Shown here: one piece after another, positions 17,607 through 26,834 of the stretch
Position numbering within the stretch: position 1 is the first letter of the stretch
How the letters are laid out: the number at the start of each line of letters is the position of its first letter
Origin: Maricaulis sp047308265
Lineage (GTDB): Bacteria > Pseudomonadota > Alphaproteobacteria > Caulobacterales > Maricaulaceae
DNA: 64,000 nt
Direction: 5' to 3'
Assembly: GCF_047308265.1 (NCBI RefSeq)
Contig: NZ_JBKQWY010000003.1
Location: 62,001-126,000 of the forward strand
Position numbers and translations under genes: made by a program
Notes under the pieces: model-generated
The model's input: only the letters and a program-made list of their open reading frames with translations
Told to the model about the DNA's origin: nothing
The model's database searches: none

Positions 17607-18809
17607 ATGAAGTTACAAGCGTTTATGGTCGGTGCGTTCTGCGCATTGAGTGTGGTTGGCTGTGCGTCCAGTTCTGAACGCCCGACCAGCAGCACCGGCG
17701 CGTCGTCCAATGGCCACTCCGGCGGAGGTCTGGTGGGCGAGGTCGTTTTGCACACGTCTTCGGATCACCAAAAAGTCGGTCGCCCCTATCAGGTCTCCGG
17801 TCGCACCTATGTGCCTCAACGCAATGACCGCTACGACGAAACCGGTATCGCCTCCTGGTACGGACCCAATTTTCATGGTCGGCCGACGGCCAATGGCGAA
17901 TTGTTTGACCAGAATCTGATGACCGCGGCACATCCGACCCTTCCCATCCCCTCGGTCGTCGAAGTGACCAATCTGGAGAACGGCCGGACCATTCGTGTGC
18001 GCCTCAATGATCGGGGTCCGTTTGTCGATGACAGAATGATTGATCTGTCACGCGCGGCGGCTGACGCGCTGGGCTATCGTGCGGCAGGCTTGGCCCGGGT
18101 GAGAGTACGCTATATCGGTCCGGCCCAGCCCGCGGGCCATCAGAGCCTGCCCCCTGCGCGTGTCGCCCCTGTTGCCCCGACGCCGGTTGCTCCAACACCT
18201 GCAGTTCAGACCTATACCGCACCATCGCAGGAGCCGGTATCCGGTGAGGAATGGGCCGCATGGAACCAGCCCGCGATCGAGACGCCCCTGCCAGCTCCGA
18301 CACCTCCATCACCGACACCGCCATCTGCTGCCTTGGGTGCCTCCGCTTCTGTTGCCAGCGCCGGAACCGGTGCAGCCCAGCTGGGGACAGGACTGGCTGA
18401 TGAGGCCCTATTGTCTGCCCAGCCTCTGGATTCGACCGCATCCTATCCGCCCGCCCGGGTCGATATGGCCGACAGCGTGCTGAGCGATGGTGCGAGCCTC
18501 CCCGCGCGCCCTGTGGGCAGGTCGGACCCGATTGCGCCGTACGATCAAACGACGAATGCGGTACAGGCCGGAGCGAGCGTTCTGACGCTTCAAGCCGGTG
18601 CGTTTTCTGACCCAGTCAATGCGCAATCCCTAGTTTTGCGCCTGTCGCCATTCGGGGAAACCTGGATGGAAACCGGCGAGTCGAATGGCCGAACCATTCA
18701 TCGCGTGTTTGTGGGGCGGTTGAGCGATATGCGGGCCGCAGAAACTCTTCGACAACGCTTGGCCGGGCAGGGGTTCGGCGACGCCCGCATCGTGCCGGCC
18801 AATGGCTGA
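17607..18809 (+). CDS. rlpA: RlpA-like septal ring lytic transglycosylase lipoprotein
   Basis: 400 residues. Lipoprotein signal (AFMVGAFCALSVVGC), a double-psi beta-barrel (RlpA) domain at about 80-175 with GIASWYGPNFHGRPTANGE and the catalytic-type Asp in LNDRGPFV, a long Pro/Ala/Thr linker, and a C-terminal SPOR domain (about 325-400, LQAGAFSDPVNAQSL). SPOR binds denuded peptidoglycan at the septum, and RlpA cleaves it there. A GTG at 17571 would extend the N-terminus; ATG 17607 gives the better signal peptide. The next gene is a D,D-carboxypeptidase, so both act on peptidoglycan. Confidence 0.93.
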   Translation: MKLQAFMVGAFCALSVVGCASSSERPTSSTGASSNGHSGGGLVGEVVLHTSSDHQKVGRPYQVSGRTYVPQRNDRYDETGIASWYGPNFHGRPTANGELFDQNLMTAAHPTLPIPSVVEVTNLENGRTIRVRLNDRGPFVDDRMIDLSRAAADALGYRAAGLARVRVRYIGPAQPAGHQSLPPARVAPVAPTPVAPTPAVQTYTAPSQEPVSGEEWAAWNQPAIETPLPAPTPPSPTPPSAALGASASVASAGTGAAQLGTGLADEALLSAQPLDSTASYPPARVDMADSVLSDGASLPARPVGRSDPIAPYDQTTNAVQAGASVLTLQAGAFSDPVNAQSLVLRLSPFGETWMETGESNGRTIHRVFVGRLSDMRAAETLRQRLAGQGFGDARIVPANG

Positions 18810-18943
18810 CGTTCTTCGGACGCTGTAAACGGCAGGGCAAAACCGACACAGAGAACAGAGGCAATGCTGGACGCCATGCCATTGCCACGCTTTTAATGCA
18901 CCTCCGACCGGTCCTGTTGATTCCGATCCCGAGGAGCCTCGCT

Positions 18944-20116
18944 GTGCGCGTTTTCCCATCTGCCCGACTGTCCGCTTTTCTGGCCTCTACTGTTGTGGTC
19001 GGCCTGTGTATGAGCCCCGCTCTGGCTCAAAACACGTTCGAAACCCGGGCCGAACACGCCGTGATCATGGATTACGAAACTGGCGAGATCCTTTTTGATC
19101 TCAATGGGGATGTGGCTTTGCCGCCTGCGTCGATGAGCAAGCTGATGACCGTGCTCATGCTGCTGGAGGCCATTGATGATGGACGCCTGTCGCTCGACGA
19201 CACCCTGCCAGTTAGCGAAAATGCCTGGCGTCGCGGCGGTGCTGCGTCAGGCTCATCCACCATGTTTCTCGAGGTCAATAGCCGGGCGCGCGTGGAGGAT
19301 CTTCTGCGTGGCATCATCATCCAGTCCGGCAATGATGCGTGTATTGTTGTCGCCGAGGCCCTGTCGGGCTCGGAGGAGGCCTTTGCGCGTGACATGACGG
19401 ATCGCGCCCACGAGCTGGGTCTGACCAGCGCGTCTTTCGCCAATTCCACCGGCTGGCCACATCCTGATCACCGGATTTCTGCTGAAGACCTGGCCGAACT
19501 GGCCCGTATCATCATTCGTGACCATCCGGACCATTATGGTATTTGGGCCGAGCGGAGTTTCACGCATAACGGCATCACCCAGCGCAATCGCAATCCGCTT
19601 CTTGGTGTGATGCCCGACGCCGACGGCCTGAAAACCGGCCATACAGAAGAAAGCGGATATGGCCTGGTGGGCACAGCGGTGCGGGATGGCGAACGTCGGA
19701 TCATCGTGTTCAACGGCATGGAGTCCAATTCAGCTCGCGCCGATGAAGCGGAACGCATGATGCGCGCCGCGCTCAATGATTTTGATATCTATGACCTCTT
19801 TGAGGCTGGCGCTGATGTCGGCGAAACAGCCGCCGTATTCATGGGCGTCAGTGACACGGTCAGCCTTCGCGTGTCCGATGATGTGGCTGTGGGCATGCAT
19901 CGCCGCGCGCGTCGGGGTCTCACGGTGGCAGTGGAGTATGAGGGGCCGCTCCAGGCTCCGGTCATGGAGGGCGATGTGGTGGGAGCGCTTGTCGTCGAAA
20001 TCCCGGGCGAAGCCACACGACGCTATCCTGTCGAAGCGGCTGATACCGTCGAGAAAAAAGGCCTTATGGGGCGTATCGGAACGGCATTGGCCCATCTCAT
20101 CCGCGGCGATCTTTGA
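18944..20116 (+). CDS. dacC: D-alanyl-D-alanine carboxypeptidase (PBP5/6-like)
   Basis: About 390 residues. Penicillin-binding serine carboxypeptidase that trims the terminal D-Ala of peptidoglycan stem peptides in the periplasm. A signal peptide (ends SPALAQ) precedes the S11 peptidase domain with SMSK (S-x-x-K), SGN in IIQSGNDACIVVAEALSG, and KTG in DGLKTGHTEESGYGLVG. A C-terminal beta domain follows. GTG 18944 has GAGGAG seven bases upstream and starts the signal peptide cleanly. An in-frame ATG at 18896 has no ribosome binding site. The symbol is by family; dacA/dacF would be equally fair. Confidence 0.93.
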   Translation: MRVFPSARLSAFLASTVVVGLCMSPALAQNTFETRAEHAVIMDYETGEILFDLNGDVALPPASMSKLMTVLMLLEAIDDGRLSLDDTLPVSENAWRRGGAASGSSTMFLEVNSRARVEDLLRGIIIQSGNDACIVVAEALSGSEEAFARDMTDRAHELGLTSASFANSTGWPHPDHRISAEDLAELARIIIRDHPDHYGIWAERSFTHNGITQRNRNPLLGVMPDADGLKTGHTEESGYGLVGTAVRDGERRIIVFNGMESNSARADEAERMMRAALNDFDIYDLFEAGADVGETAAVFMGVSDTVSLRVSDDVAVGMHRRARRGLTVAVEYEGPLQAPVMEGDVVGALVVEIPGEATRRYPVEAADTVEKKGLMGRIGTALAHLIRGDL

Positions 20117-20119
20117 CAC

Positions 20120-20776
20120 ATGGCGCAGACGACTCCCATCACTCGTGGCCGTTTCATCTCGATTGAAGGTGGAGAGGGCGCAGGAAAATCAACTCTCATC
20201 AAAGGTTTGGCTGGCGCTCTTGAAACCAGGGGTGTGGATGTGGTTCTTACACGCGAGCCCGGCGGCACGCCGGGTGCCGAGGCCCTGCGCGATTTGCTGG
20301 TAACGGGCGAGACTGATCGCTGGTCTGCCAAAACCGAGGCCTTGTTGATGTATGCCGCGCGTCTCGATCATGTGGAGCGCCTGATCGAACCGGCCTTGTC
20401 TCGCGGCAGCTGGGTGATTTCAGACCGGTTTGCCGACAGCACGCTCGCCTATCAAGGCGCGGCGGGCGGTCTGGACGCTGACGTGATCAAACGTCTCCAC
20501 GCGCTGGTTCTGGATGATTTCGCGCCCGACCTGACGCTGGTTGTCGATCTGGATCCCGATGTGGGCATTGCTCGTACCCAGGCGCGCGGTGAGGACGTCA
20601 CCCGGTTTGAAAAACAGGCTGGAAGTTTTCATGCCCGTTTACGCCAGGCTTTTCTCGACATTGCCGATGCCGAGCCGCACCGCTGTATCGTGATCGATGG
20701 CGCACAGCCCGCGGAAACCGTTCTCGCCCAGGCCATTCAGGCCGTGTCGGATCACCTAGAGGCCGCGACCTCGTGA
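20120..20776 (+). CDS. tmk: Thymidylate kinase
   Basis: 218 residues. It phosphorylates dTMP to dTDP with ATP. P-loop SIEGGEGAGKSTLIKGL, the dTMP-binding TREPGGTPGAE, and SDRFADSTLAYQG (DRx motif) are all present. It starts three bases after the carboxypeptidase stop, and its last bases overlap the GTG start of holB, so dacC-tmk-holB are probably one transcript. Confidence 0.97.
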   Translation: MAQTTPITRGRFISIEGGEGAGKSTLIKGLAGALETRGVDVVLTREPGGTPGAEALRDLLVTGETDRWSAKTEALLMYAARLDHVERLIEPALSRGSWVISDRFADSTLAYQGAAGGLDADVIKRLHALVLDDFAPDLTLVVDLDPDVGIARTQARGEDVTRFEKQAGSFHARLRQAFLDIADAEPHRCIVIDGAQPAETVLAQAIQAVSDHLEAATS

Positions 20777-21825
20777 GCACGGACGCCGATATCACCTCGG
20801 ACCAGCAACCCGGCTGTCTTCACCCGCGTGAACGATATGATCTTATGGGTCAGGAGGCCGCTGAACAGGCCTTTTGTGATGCTTGGTCCAGTGGTCGTCT
20901 GCACCATGCCTGGCTGATCACCGGACCGCGCGGTGTCGGAAAGGCCACATGGGCCTGGCGGGCAGCCCGTCGCGTTCTCGGAGCCCGGCCGGATGACCGT
21001 CATGGTGTATTGGGCTCTAGCCCGGATGATCCGGTGTGTCAGACCATTGAGGCCGAGGCCAATCCCGATTTGCTGCTCCTGCGCCGTCCCTATGATGACA
21101 AGCGCAAGAGATGGCGTGCCGAAATCACAATTGAGGAGGCGCGTCGCGCTCCGGAGTTTTTCTCCAAAAGCGCCGGGCAGGGTGGATGGCGCGTCTGTCT
21201 GGTGGACGCAGCTGATGACATGAACGTCAATTCCGCCAATGCGTTACTTAAAACTCTTGAAGAACCGCCTCTACGTGGAATCCTGTTTTTGCTGGCCCAT
21301 TCGCCCGGTCGATTGCCCGCGACGATCCGCTCGCGATGCCGCAAGCTCGACCTTCGTCCACCCGAAGCCGGTGTCACGCGCGACTGGCTGTCTGCACAAT
21401 CCGATCTGGATGATCCGTCCGTGATCGAGGCTGCGACAACACTGGCCCGCAACGCTCCCGGGCGGGCTATGGCCCTGATCCAGTCGGGTGGGGTGAGCAT
21501 GGCCCGCGAGGTGGACAGCATGATCCGCTCGGGCACCAATCTGACAGACAGCGACATCCGGCGCATGGCAGATCAACTCTCGGCCAAAGGCAGCGAGGCT
21601 CGGCGCCCGGTGTTTTACGAAAACCTCCAGACCCGCTTCAAGGATGAGGCGCGCAGCCTGGCCGCTGATGGTGAGGACCCGACACCATGGCTCAAGGCTT
21701 GGGATGAGGTTTCCGCACTGGTACGCGATGCCGATGCGCTCTATCTGGATGCCAAACAGACCGCACTCAGCGCAATCGGACTGATCCGCCAGGCTTCTGC
21801 CCAGGTTCGTGCCGCGCGACGCTAA
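20773..21825 (+). CDS. holB: DNA polymerase III subunit delta'
   Basis: 350 residues. It is a clamp-loader subunit that helps load the beta sliding clamp. The RecA-like AAA+ domain carries a Walker A-type loop GPRGVGKATWAW, an SNALLKTLEEPP block (ANALLKTLEEPPLRGILFLL) and the SRC motif (IRSRCRKLDL) typical of clamp loaders; the C-terminal collar domain is less conserved. It starts with GTG overlapping the tmk stop (GTGA). The tmk-holB-tatD order is common in alphaproteobacteria. Confidence 0.95.
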   Translation: MSTDADITSDQQPGCLHPRERYDLMGQEAAEQAFCDAWSSGRLHHAWLITGPRGVGKATWAWRAARRVLGARPDDRHGVLGSSPDDPVCQTIEAEANPDLLLLRRPYDDKRKRWRAEITIEEARRAPEFFSKSAGQGGWRVCLVDAADDMNVNSANALLKTLEEPPLRGILFLLAHSPGRLPATIRSRCRKLDLRPPEAGVTRDWLSAQSDLDDPSVIEAATTLARNAPGRAMALIQSGGVSMAREVDSMIRSGTNLTDSDIRRMADQLSAKGSEARRPVFYENLQTRFKDEARSLAADGEDPTPWLKAWDEVSALVRDADALYLDAKQTALSAIGLIRQASAQVRAARR

Positions 21826-21848
21826 TTCAGACAGATCCGGAAGAGGCC

Positions 21849-22631
21849 ATGTTCATCGATAGTCACGTCAACCTGCATGGTGAGGATTTCGCCGAGGATC
21901 TTGACGCCGTCATTGCTCGCGCCCGCGAAGCCAATATCGGCCGTATGATTGCGATTTGCTGCAAGCTGACAGATTTCGAAGCCGTCTCGGCCATCGCGGA
22001 ACAGCATGAGGATATCTATTGTTCAGTCGGCGCCCATCCGCATCATGCCAAGGATCGACCCGATATCACGGCTGATGAATTGATGGAGATGGCGCGCCAT
22101 CCTAAAGTCGTGGGCATTGGTGAAACCGGACTGGATTTCCACTACGGCTACAGCCCTGAAGCTGAACAGTATCAGAGTCTGAAAACCCATATCGACGTCG
22201 CGCGCCGCATGGATTTGCCATTGATCCTGCACTGCCGCGAAGCCGACACGGCCATGGCCGATCTCCTGGAAGAGGAAATGGGGAAGGGCGCGTTCCGGCC
22301 GCTCCTGCACTGTTACACAGGCGGGTCTGAGCTGGCGCGCCGCGCCGCCCGGCTGGGGGCCTGGTTTGCGGCATCGGGCATTATCACTTTCAAGAAGGCC
22401 GAGGATGTCCGGCAGGTCTTTCGTGAGGATGTACCCGACGACAAGGTCATCATCGAGACGGATTGTCCCTATCTGGCGCCTGTGCCGTTGCGGGGGCGCC
22501 GCTGTGAACCCTCTTTTCTGCCCCATGTGGCCCAGGGCTTGGCCGACACCAAAGGGTGGACACTGGACGAGACCGAGGCGCGGACGACCGCCAATTTCTT
22601 TGACCTGTTTGACCGGGTGTCTCGACCATGA
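21849..22631 (+). CDS. tatD: TatD-family metal-dependent hydrolase
   Basis: 260 residues with the TIM-barrel TatD pattern: GIGETGLDFHYG (metal Glu), LILHCREAD and LLHCYTGG (metal His), and IETDCPYLAP (metal Asp). Members have 3'-5' DNase activity on single-stranded DNA. The first metal motif is DSHVNLHG instead of the common D-S-H-x-H, so one usual His is Asn here. GGAAGAGG precedes the ATG. Its stop overlaps the next gene's start by four bases. Confidence 0.92.
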   Translation: MFIDSHVNLHGEDFAEDLDAVIARAREANIGRMIAICCKLTDFEAVSAIAEQHEDIYCSVGAHPHHAKDRPDITADELMEMARHPKVVGIGETGLDFHYGYSPEAEQYQSLKTHIDVARRMDLPLILHCREADTAMADLLEEEMGKGAFRPLLHCYTGGSELARRAARLGAWFAASGIITFKKAEDVRQVFREDVPDDKVIIETDCPYLAPVPLRGRRCEPSFLPHVAQGLADTKGWTLDETEARTTANFFDLFDRVSRP

Positions 22632-23479
22632 ACGGGGTGCACCGCATCACGCTTTTGGGGTCCGGATCGTCCGGCGGCGTACCGCGTGCCAATGGGGATT
22701 GGGGGGCGTGTGATCCATCCAACCCCAAAAACCGCCGTCGCCGTTGCTCGGTCCTTGTTGAACGGGCCGAAACGCTCGAGGCGATGAAAGAGGGTGTTGC
22801 CGTGACACGCCTGGTCGTGGACACGTCTCCGGATTTTCGCGAACAGATGATCTCGGCGCGGGTTCCCCGTCTGGACGCGGTACTGATCTCCCATGACCAT
22901 GCCGATCAGACGCATGGGCTAGACGATCTTCGCGCCTTCGCGCTCCTTCAAAAACAGCGTATTCCCGTCTGGACCGATGGTCCGACCGCCGAAACCCTGG
23001 TGCAGAGATTTGGCTATGCGTTCACCGCCCGGCCCAATTCGCCCTATCCCGCAATCCTCGACCATCGGCGATTGCCCAACCATGGTGAGCCGGTTCATGT
23101 CGAGGGGCCGGGCGGCTTGATCGAGGCTATTCCGTTTGATCAGGATCATGGATGGATCCGTTCTGTGGGCTATCGTTTTGCCGACCTGGCCTATTCCTCC
23201 GACATCAATGCCTTGCCGGACGAAAGCCGGAATATCCTCAAGGATCTTCGCTGCTGGATCGTTGACGCCTTGCGAGATGAATCCCATCCCACGCATTTCT
23301 CTGTGAGCGATGCTCTCGCTGCCATCGAACGGGTGGGGGTGCGAGAGGCCGTTCTCACAAACATGCACATTACGCTCGATTATGACGCGTTGTCCCGACG
23401 CCTGCCGGCGCATGTACGCCCGGGTTTTGATGGTCTGAGCATAACTCAGATCCACGACACACTCGAATACTCGCTGTAG
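22628..23479 (+). CDS. MBL-fold metal-dependent hydrolase (PhnP-like)
   Basis: 283 residues of the metallo-beta-lactamase superfamily. It shows LLGSGSSGGVPR, a Cys-bearing segment NRRRRCSVLV, DTSPDFREQM and the metal motif SHDHADQTHG; the last position of the usual H-x-H-x-D-H is Gln. It resembles PhnP-type phosphodiesterases and the companion of tatD found in many alphaproteobacteria; the substrate is unknown. It is coupled to tatD (ATGA overlap) and ends the tmk-holB-tatD transcript. Confidence 0.88.
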   Translation: MNGVHRITLLGSGSSGGVPRANGDWGACDPSNPKNRRRRCSVLVERAETLEAMKEGVAVTRLVVDTSPDFREQMISARVPRLDAVLISHDHADQTHGLDDLRAFALLQKQRIPVWTDGPTAETLVQRFGYAFTARPNSPYPAILDHRRLPNHGEPVHVEGPGGLIEAIPFDQDHGWIRSVGYRFADLAYSSDINALPDESRNILKDLRCWIVDALRDESHPTHFSVSDALAAIERVGVREAVLTNMHITLDYDALSRRLPAHVRPGFDGLSITQIHDTLEYSL

Positions 23480-23525
23480 ATCCCGTTTCCGCCTTTTACG
23501 CGCCTGAATAACTCAACCCATTCTG

Positions 23526-23554
23526 TTGATTGAATAATTGTTGCTTCTCATAAT
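23526..23554 (+). promoter_or_regulatory. Candidate sigma70-type promoter of the four-gene cluster
   Basis: TTGATT (23526-23531) and CATAAT (23549-23554), spaced 17 bases, sit in a markedly AT-rich stretch (about 23515-23580) unlike its surroundings. Placement ahead of the 23760-27833 genes makes it the likely promoter; the exact boxes are a guess. Confidence 0.4.
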
Positions 23555-23759
23555 ATTTATTATGCGCATTGTGCTAATGTCAATTCCGGCCCATTTGAGT
23601 AACAGATGAAGTCGCCCTGTTGGGACCGAACACCAAACTTCGGCCTTCAAGGTCACGTTCCAACTGAGGCGGAAATCCAGATTCATCCCTCGCTTGAAGC
23701 TGGACAACTCGCGCGCATCAGATGAGATTGCAGATCACGGATCACATCGTCAGATCGCC

Positions 23760-24728
23760 ATGACCCAGCCCACTCCATCGCCCGCTCACCTGTCTGTTCA
23801 TCTCCCACTAGGCGGCGGGCTCAAGGCGTGGATTGTGGAGCGCCCGGGTCTGCATCTGGATGACACGGCGCGCTCGCGCCTGCTCGGCGATCTTCGCGCG
23901 ATCGCGGGCAAGACACTGGATGGTGATGATCTGGATTATGGGGTGTTCGATGACACCAGTGGTGCCCTGGACCGCACCCTGATCACCCTGCTCTATAATC
24001 GTAAGACTGGCGATCCGGTCGCGTTTAACAGTCTTCCCATCCTGGATATGAGCATTCGCGGTGAAACACGATCCGTCCTTCATCTGGGATTGGTGATGGT
24101 GGATCCCGATGCGCGTCAAGGCGGCCTCTCTGCCGTACTCTATGGACTGGCGTGCGCCATTTTGCTGATCAGAAACCAGTTCAGGCCCATATGGATTTCG
24201 TCCGTGACCCAGGTCCCGGCGGTCGTCGGACTGGTCTCGGAAATGTATTCTGACGTCTATCCCTCACCCCTTCCCCGGTCACGCCGCAGTTTCGAACACC
24301 TCTTGATGGCGCGCCGGATCATGACCGAGCATCGCGCAGCGTTCGGTGTCGGAACAGAGGCGGATTTCGATGAGCAAAGCTTCGTGATCGCCAATGCCTA
24401 TACCGGTGGCTCGGATCATCTGAAAAAACGCTTCGAAGACGCGCCCAAACACCGCAAGGACGTGTTCAACACGATGTGTGGCACCCAGCTGGATTATGAT
24501 CGCGGGGATGATTTCCTGCAGATCGGCCGACTGGATGTGGAGGCGCTGCGTCACTATTGCACGCGCATCGCACCTCAGGGCCTGGGGCTCGCGCCCATAC
24601 TGGGCCTGTTTTTCTTTGGCTTTCAAAGCCTTTTCCTGCCGGTCCTGCACTGGTTCAACGACAAACGGGCCTGGGGTGGGTTGAGACCGGCTCGAGCGCA
24701 TAAAGAAAGGCCGGTGGATCATGGTTGA
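23760..24728 (+). CDS. GNAT-fold acyltransferase-like protein (unknown substrate)
   Basis: 322 residues. I do not recognise a characterised family, but residues about 105-160 look like a GNAT core: strand LHLGLVMVDPDARQGGLSAV gives the acyl-CoA pyrophosphate loop (R-Q-G-G-L-S), followed by a hydrophobic helix and a strand IWISSVTQVPAVVGLVSEMY. It recalls N-acyl amino acid synthase or autoinducer-synthase-like proteins only in outline. A very hydrophobic stretch near the C-terminus (about 273-298, LGLFFFGFQSLFLPVLHWF) suggests membrane association. The frame is open back to a TTG at 23694; ATG 23760 is chosen, but no strong ribosome binding site supports either. Its end overlaps the ThiF start by 8 bases. 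Confidence 0.6.
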   Translation: MTQPTPSPAHLSVHLPLGGGLKAWIVERPGLHLDDTARSRLLGDLRAIAGKTLDGDDLDYGVFDDTSGALDRTLITLLYNRKTGDPVAFNSLPILDMSIRGETRSVLHLGLVMVDPDARQGGLSAVLYGLACAILLIRNQFRPIWISSVTQVPAVVGLVSEMYSDVYPSPLPRSRRSFEHLLMARRIMTEHRAAFGVGTEADFDEQSFVIANAYTGGSDHLKKRFEDAPKHRKDVFNTMCGTQLDYDRGDDFLQIGRLDVEALRHYCTRIAPQGLGLAPILGLFFFGFQSLFLPVLHWFNDKRAWGGLRPARAHKERPVDHG

Positions 24729-25602
24729 CTTCGACTATGGCGAGATGACAACCCGCAATCTCGGCTTTGTCAGCGCGCAAGAGCAAGACCGGATCTCAAA
24801 GGCCACCGTGTTTGTCTGCGGAACCGGTGGCATGGGCGGAGCCTGTCTGCAAAGCCTGGCGCGCGCGGGGATCGGCCATGTCATCCTGGCGGACGCGGAC
24901 GAGTTTGAAATCTCCAATCTCAATCGTCAGGTCTTCGCGACCCTCGACACAGTCGGTGTCGACAAGACCGAGGCGACGCGCCAGGGATTGCTCAAGATCA
25001 ATCCCGATATCCATATTACCCTCTATGATACGCGCTGGCCCGACCACCTCGATGCCATCCTGACGGCTTCCGATATCGTGGTGAATGGCATGGACGATAT
25101 CGCGGCCACGGTCCGGCTCTATCGCGCCTGCCGGGCGGCCGGGCTGACCCTGATCGACGCCTATGCGGCCGCCTTCCCGAGTGTCTATGTCACCCGTCCA
25201 AACGACCCGATGCCCGAGGAGTGGCTCGCCTATCCGACACGCAACAAAGCCCCCGAAGCCTGGAGCGACGCGGATCTGGCCGCGTGTTTCCTCGGCGAAC
25301 TGTCACATGTGATGTCCGTTTCGTCCTCGCGCCATCATATCGATCTGGAACTTGCCGCAGAGTTGGCAGCCGGCAAGCGCTCGCGCATGTCCTTTGCGCC
25401 CATGGTGATTTTGACCGGCAATCTGATGGCCTATGAAGTGCTCCACCGGGTGATTGGCCGGTCGGGCGGTGCGGATTATCGGGGGTATTTCTTCAACCCG
25501 TTCAAAGGCCGGACCGAGCGCCCCCTGCCAGAGCCCCTGGCGGGCTGGATGCGCGCCCTCGCCCGTTCCGCAATCCGCAAGCTGATGGATGAGGGGGCAT
25601 GA
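24721..25602 (+). CDS. ThiF/E1-like adenylating protein
   Basis: 293 residues. A Rossmann-like E1 domain fills most of the protein: GTGGMGG at 34-40 binds ATP, then DADEFEISNLNRQ (Asp58, Asp60, Asn66, Asn68, Arg69), VDKTEA (Lys82), and NGMDD at 122-126. E1 proteins adenylate a carboxyl group, usually of a ubiquitin-like protein or a peptide. The CxxC zinc pairs of MoeB/ThiF are missing and no ubiquitin-like or ThiS gene is nearby, so the target may be a small molecule. Cys189 is the only cysteine in a plausible catalytic-loop position. It is tightly coupled to both neighbours (8-base and 4-base overlaps). Confidence 0.85.
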   Translation: MVDFDYGEMTTRNLGFVSAQEQDRISKATVFVCGTGGMGGACLQSLARAGIGHVILADADEFEISNLNRQVFATLDTVGVDKTEATRQGLLKINPDIHITLYDTRWPDHLDAILTASDIVVNGMDDIAATVRLYRACRAAGLTLIDAYAAAFPSVYVTRPNDPMPEEWLAYPTRNKAPEAWSDADLAACFLGELSHVMSVSSSRHHIDLELAAELAAGKRSRMSFAPMVILTGNLMAYEVLHRVIGRSGGADYRGYFFNPFKGRTERPLPEPLAGWMRALARSAIRKLMDEGA

Positions 25603-26804
25603 TCCCCTCGATCGCCATCAATCTGGTGTGTTGTGCCGGCGTAGTCGCGCTCTGGCTCGACCTGTTACAGCGCAGGCCCCTGAATCGGCTGGAGATACGG
25701 GCCAGCTGGCTTGCGCTGTTTCTGGTCCTGCTGCTGGTCGGTCGTTCACTCAACTGGATGCTACCGGGACCGTTGACCGAACGCCTGCCCCTTATACCCG
25801 GTTTCACCATACCCCTTCTGGTGCTGATCACCGTCGAAGGCATTTTGCGCCAGCACGCGCCCGCCCCGGTTAAATTCATCGCCGCCGCCTCCCTGGTCAC
25901 CGGAATTCTCGCCACTTTTACCGGAAGTGCGCGCTTTGAACCCGTCTTCACGTATGTTTTCGCCGGTTTTCATGCGGCCATCTACGCCTACTGCCTTGTC
26001 TGGCTCGCCTTTCGCAAACGTCGTCGTATCTCACCGGGTGAAAACCGGATTGCCGATAGTTTCGGCATCACGCTCTTATTGATCCTGCCCCTGCTGGCGA
26101 CGGATTTCCCTGAAATTATCGATCTGCCCGCACGCCTGGGGGCCATCGGCATTCTCTCAGCCGCCTATGTCCTGGTGTTTATCGGTTCAGGTCGGGTCAG
26201 CGCCCTCGCCTTCGTCACAACATTTGTGATCATGGGGCTTGCGGTGCTCACCTTGCTCCTGATCACCATTGCCGTGCTGGGATTGCAGGATTTCGACGAA
26301 CTTCTGCCCTATGCGGGCATTTTGGTGTCAATCTTTCTGACTCTCGCCATTCTCGTTCGTCTGGTGGAGGGCCAGGGTCAGCAAAGACGTCAGGATGCTG
26401 CTGATCTCCTGGCGCATGCCCGAACAGATACGGTGTCGCACTTCCTCAAGGACGCCCTGTCCGTCGAACTGGTTCGCGGCGCACGCACGCTTTCAGCCCA
26501 ACACCTTGCAGATTACGATCTGAACGCCTTTCGGGAGGTGTTCGAACGACGCCCGGTTCTGACCCAGGCGCATCTGGACGGGCAAGACGGACATCGACCG
26601 GGCAAGGCCGTGCGCGAACAGCTCAGCGATCTGTTTGTCCGCACACGTTCGACCCACGCCATTTTTATAGACACAGTCCCGCCTCGCCTTGTGGTCGCGT
26701 CCGCGCCCCCCTTTCGCGATGGTGACGCAATAACAGGCTATCTCAGACTGGTGGCCCGCATGGCCCGAATGATCCATGCGGCACACCCGGCTCCGTCATT
26801 CTGA
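25599..26804 (+). CDS. Polytopic membrane protein of unknown function
   Basis: 401 residues. About eight hydrophobic helices occupy residues 1-265 (for example LALFLVLLLVGRSLNWML, VTTFVIMGLAVLTLLLITI and AGILVSIFLTLAILVRLV), followed by a soluble domain of about 130 residues (LAHARTDTVSHFLKDALSVE onward) that should face the cytosol. I recognise no family. The layout of helical bundle plus cytosolic tail could suit a sensor, a scaffold for the neighbouring enzymes, or an exporter. Its start overlaps the ThiF stop (ATGA), so it belongs to the same operon. Confidence 0.7.
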   Translation: MIPSIAINLVCCAGVVALWLDLLQRRPLNRLEIRASWLALFLVLLLVGRSLNWMLPGPLTERLPLIPGFTIPLLVLITVEGILRQHAPAPVKFIAAASLVTGILATFTGSARFEPVFTYVFAGFHAAIYAYCLVWLAFRKRRRISPGENRIADSFGITLLLILPLLATDFPEIIDLPARLGAIGILSAAYVLVFIGSGRVSALAFVTTFVIMGLAVLTLLLITIAVLGLQDFDELLPYAGILVSIFLTLAILVRLVEGQGQQRRQDAADLLAHARTDTVSHFLKDALSVELVRGARTLSAQHLADYDLNAFREVFERRPVLTQAHLDGQDGHRPGKAVREQLSDLFVRTRSTHAIFIDTVPPRLVVASAPPFRDGDAITGYLRLVARMARMIHAAHPAPSF

Positions 26805-26834
26805 CCGGGCTGTCACACAGGACCGCGCAACCGC

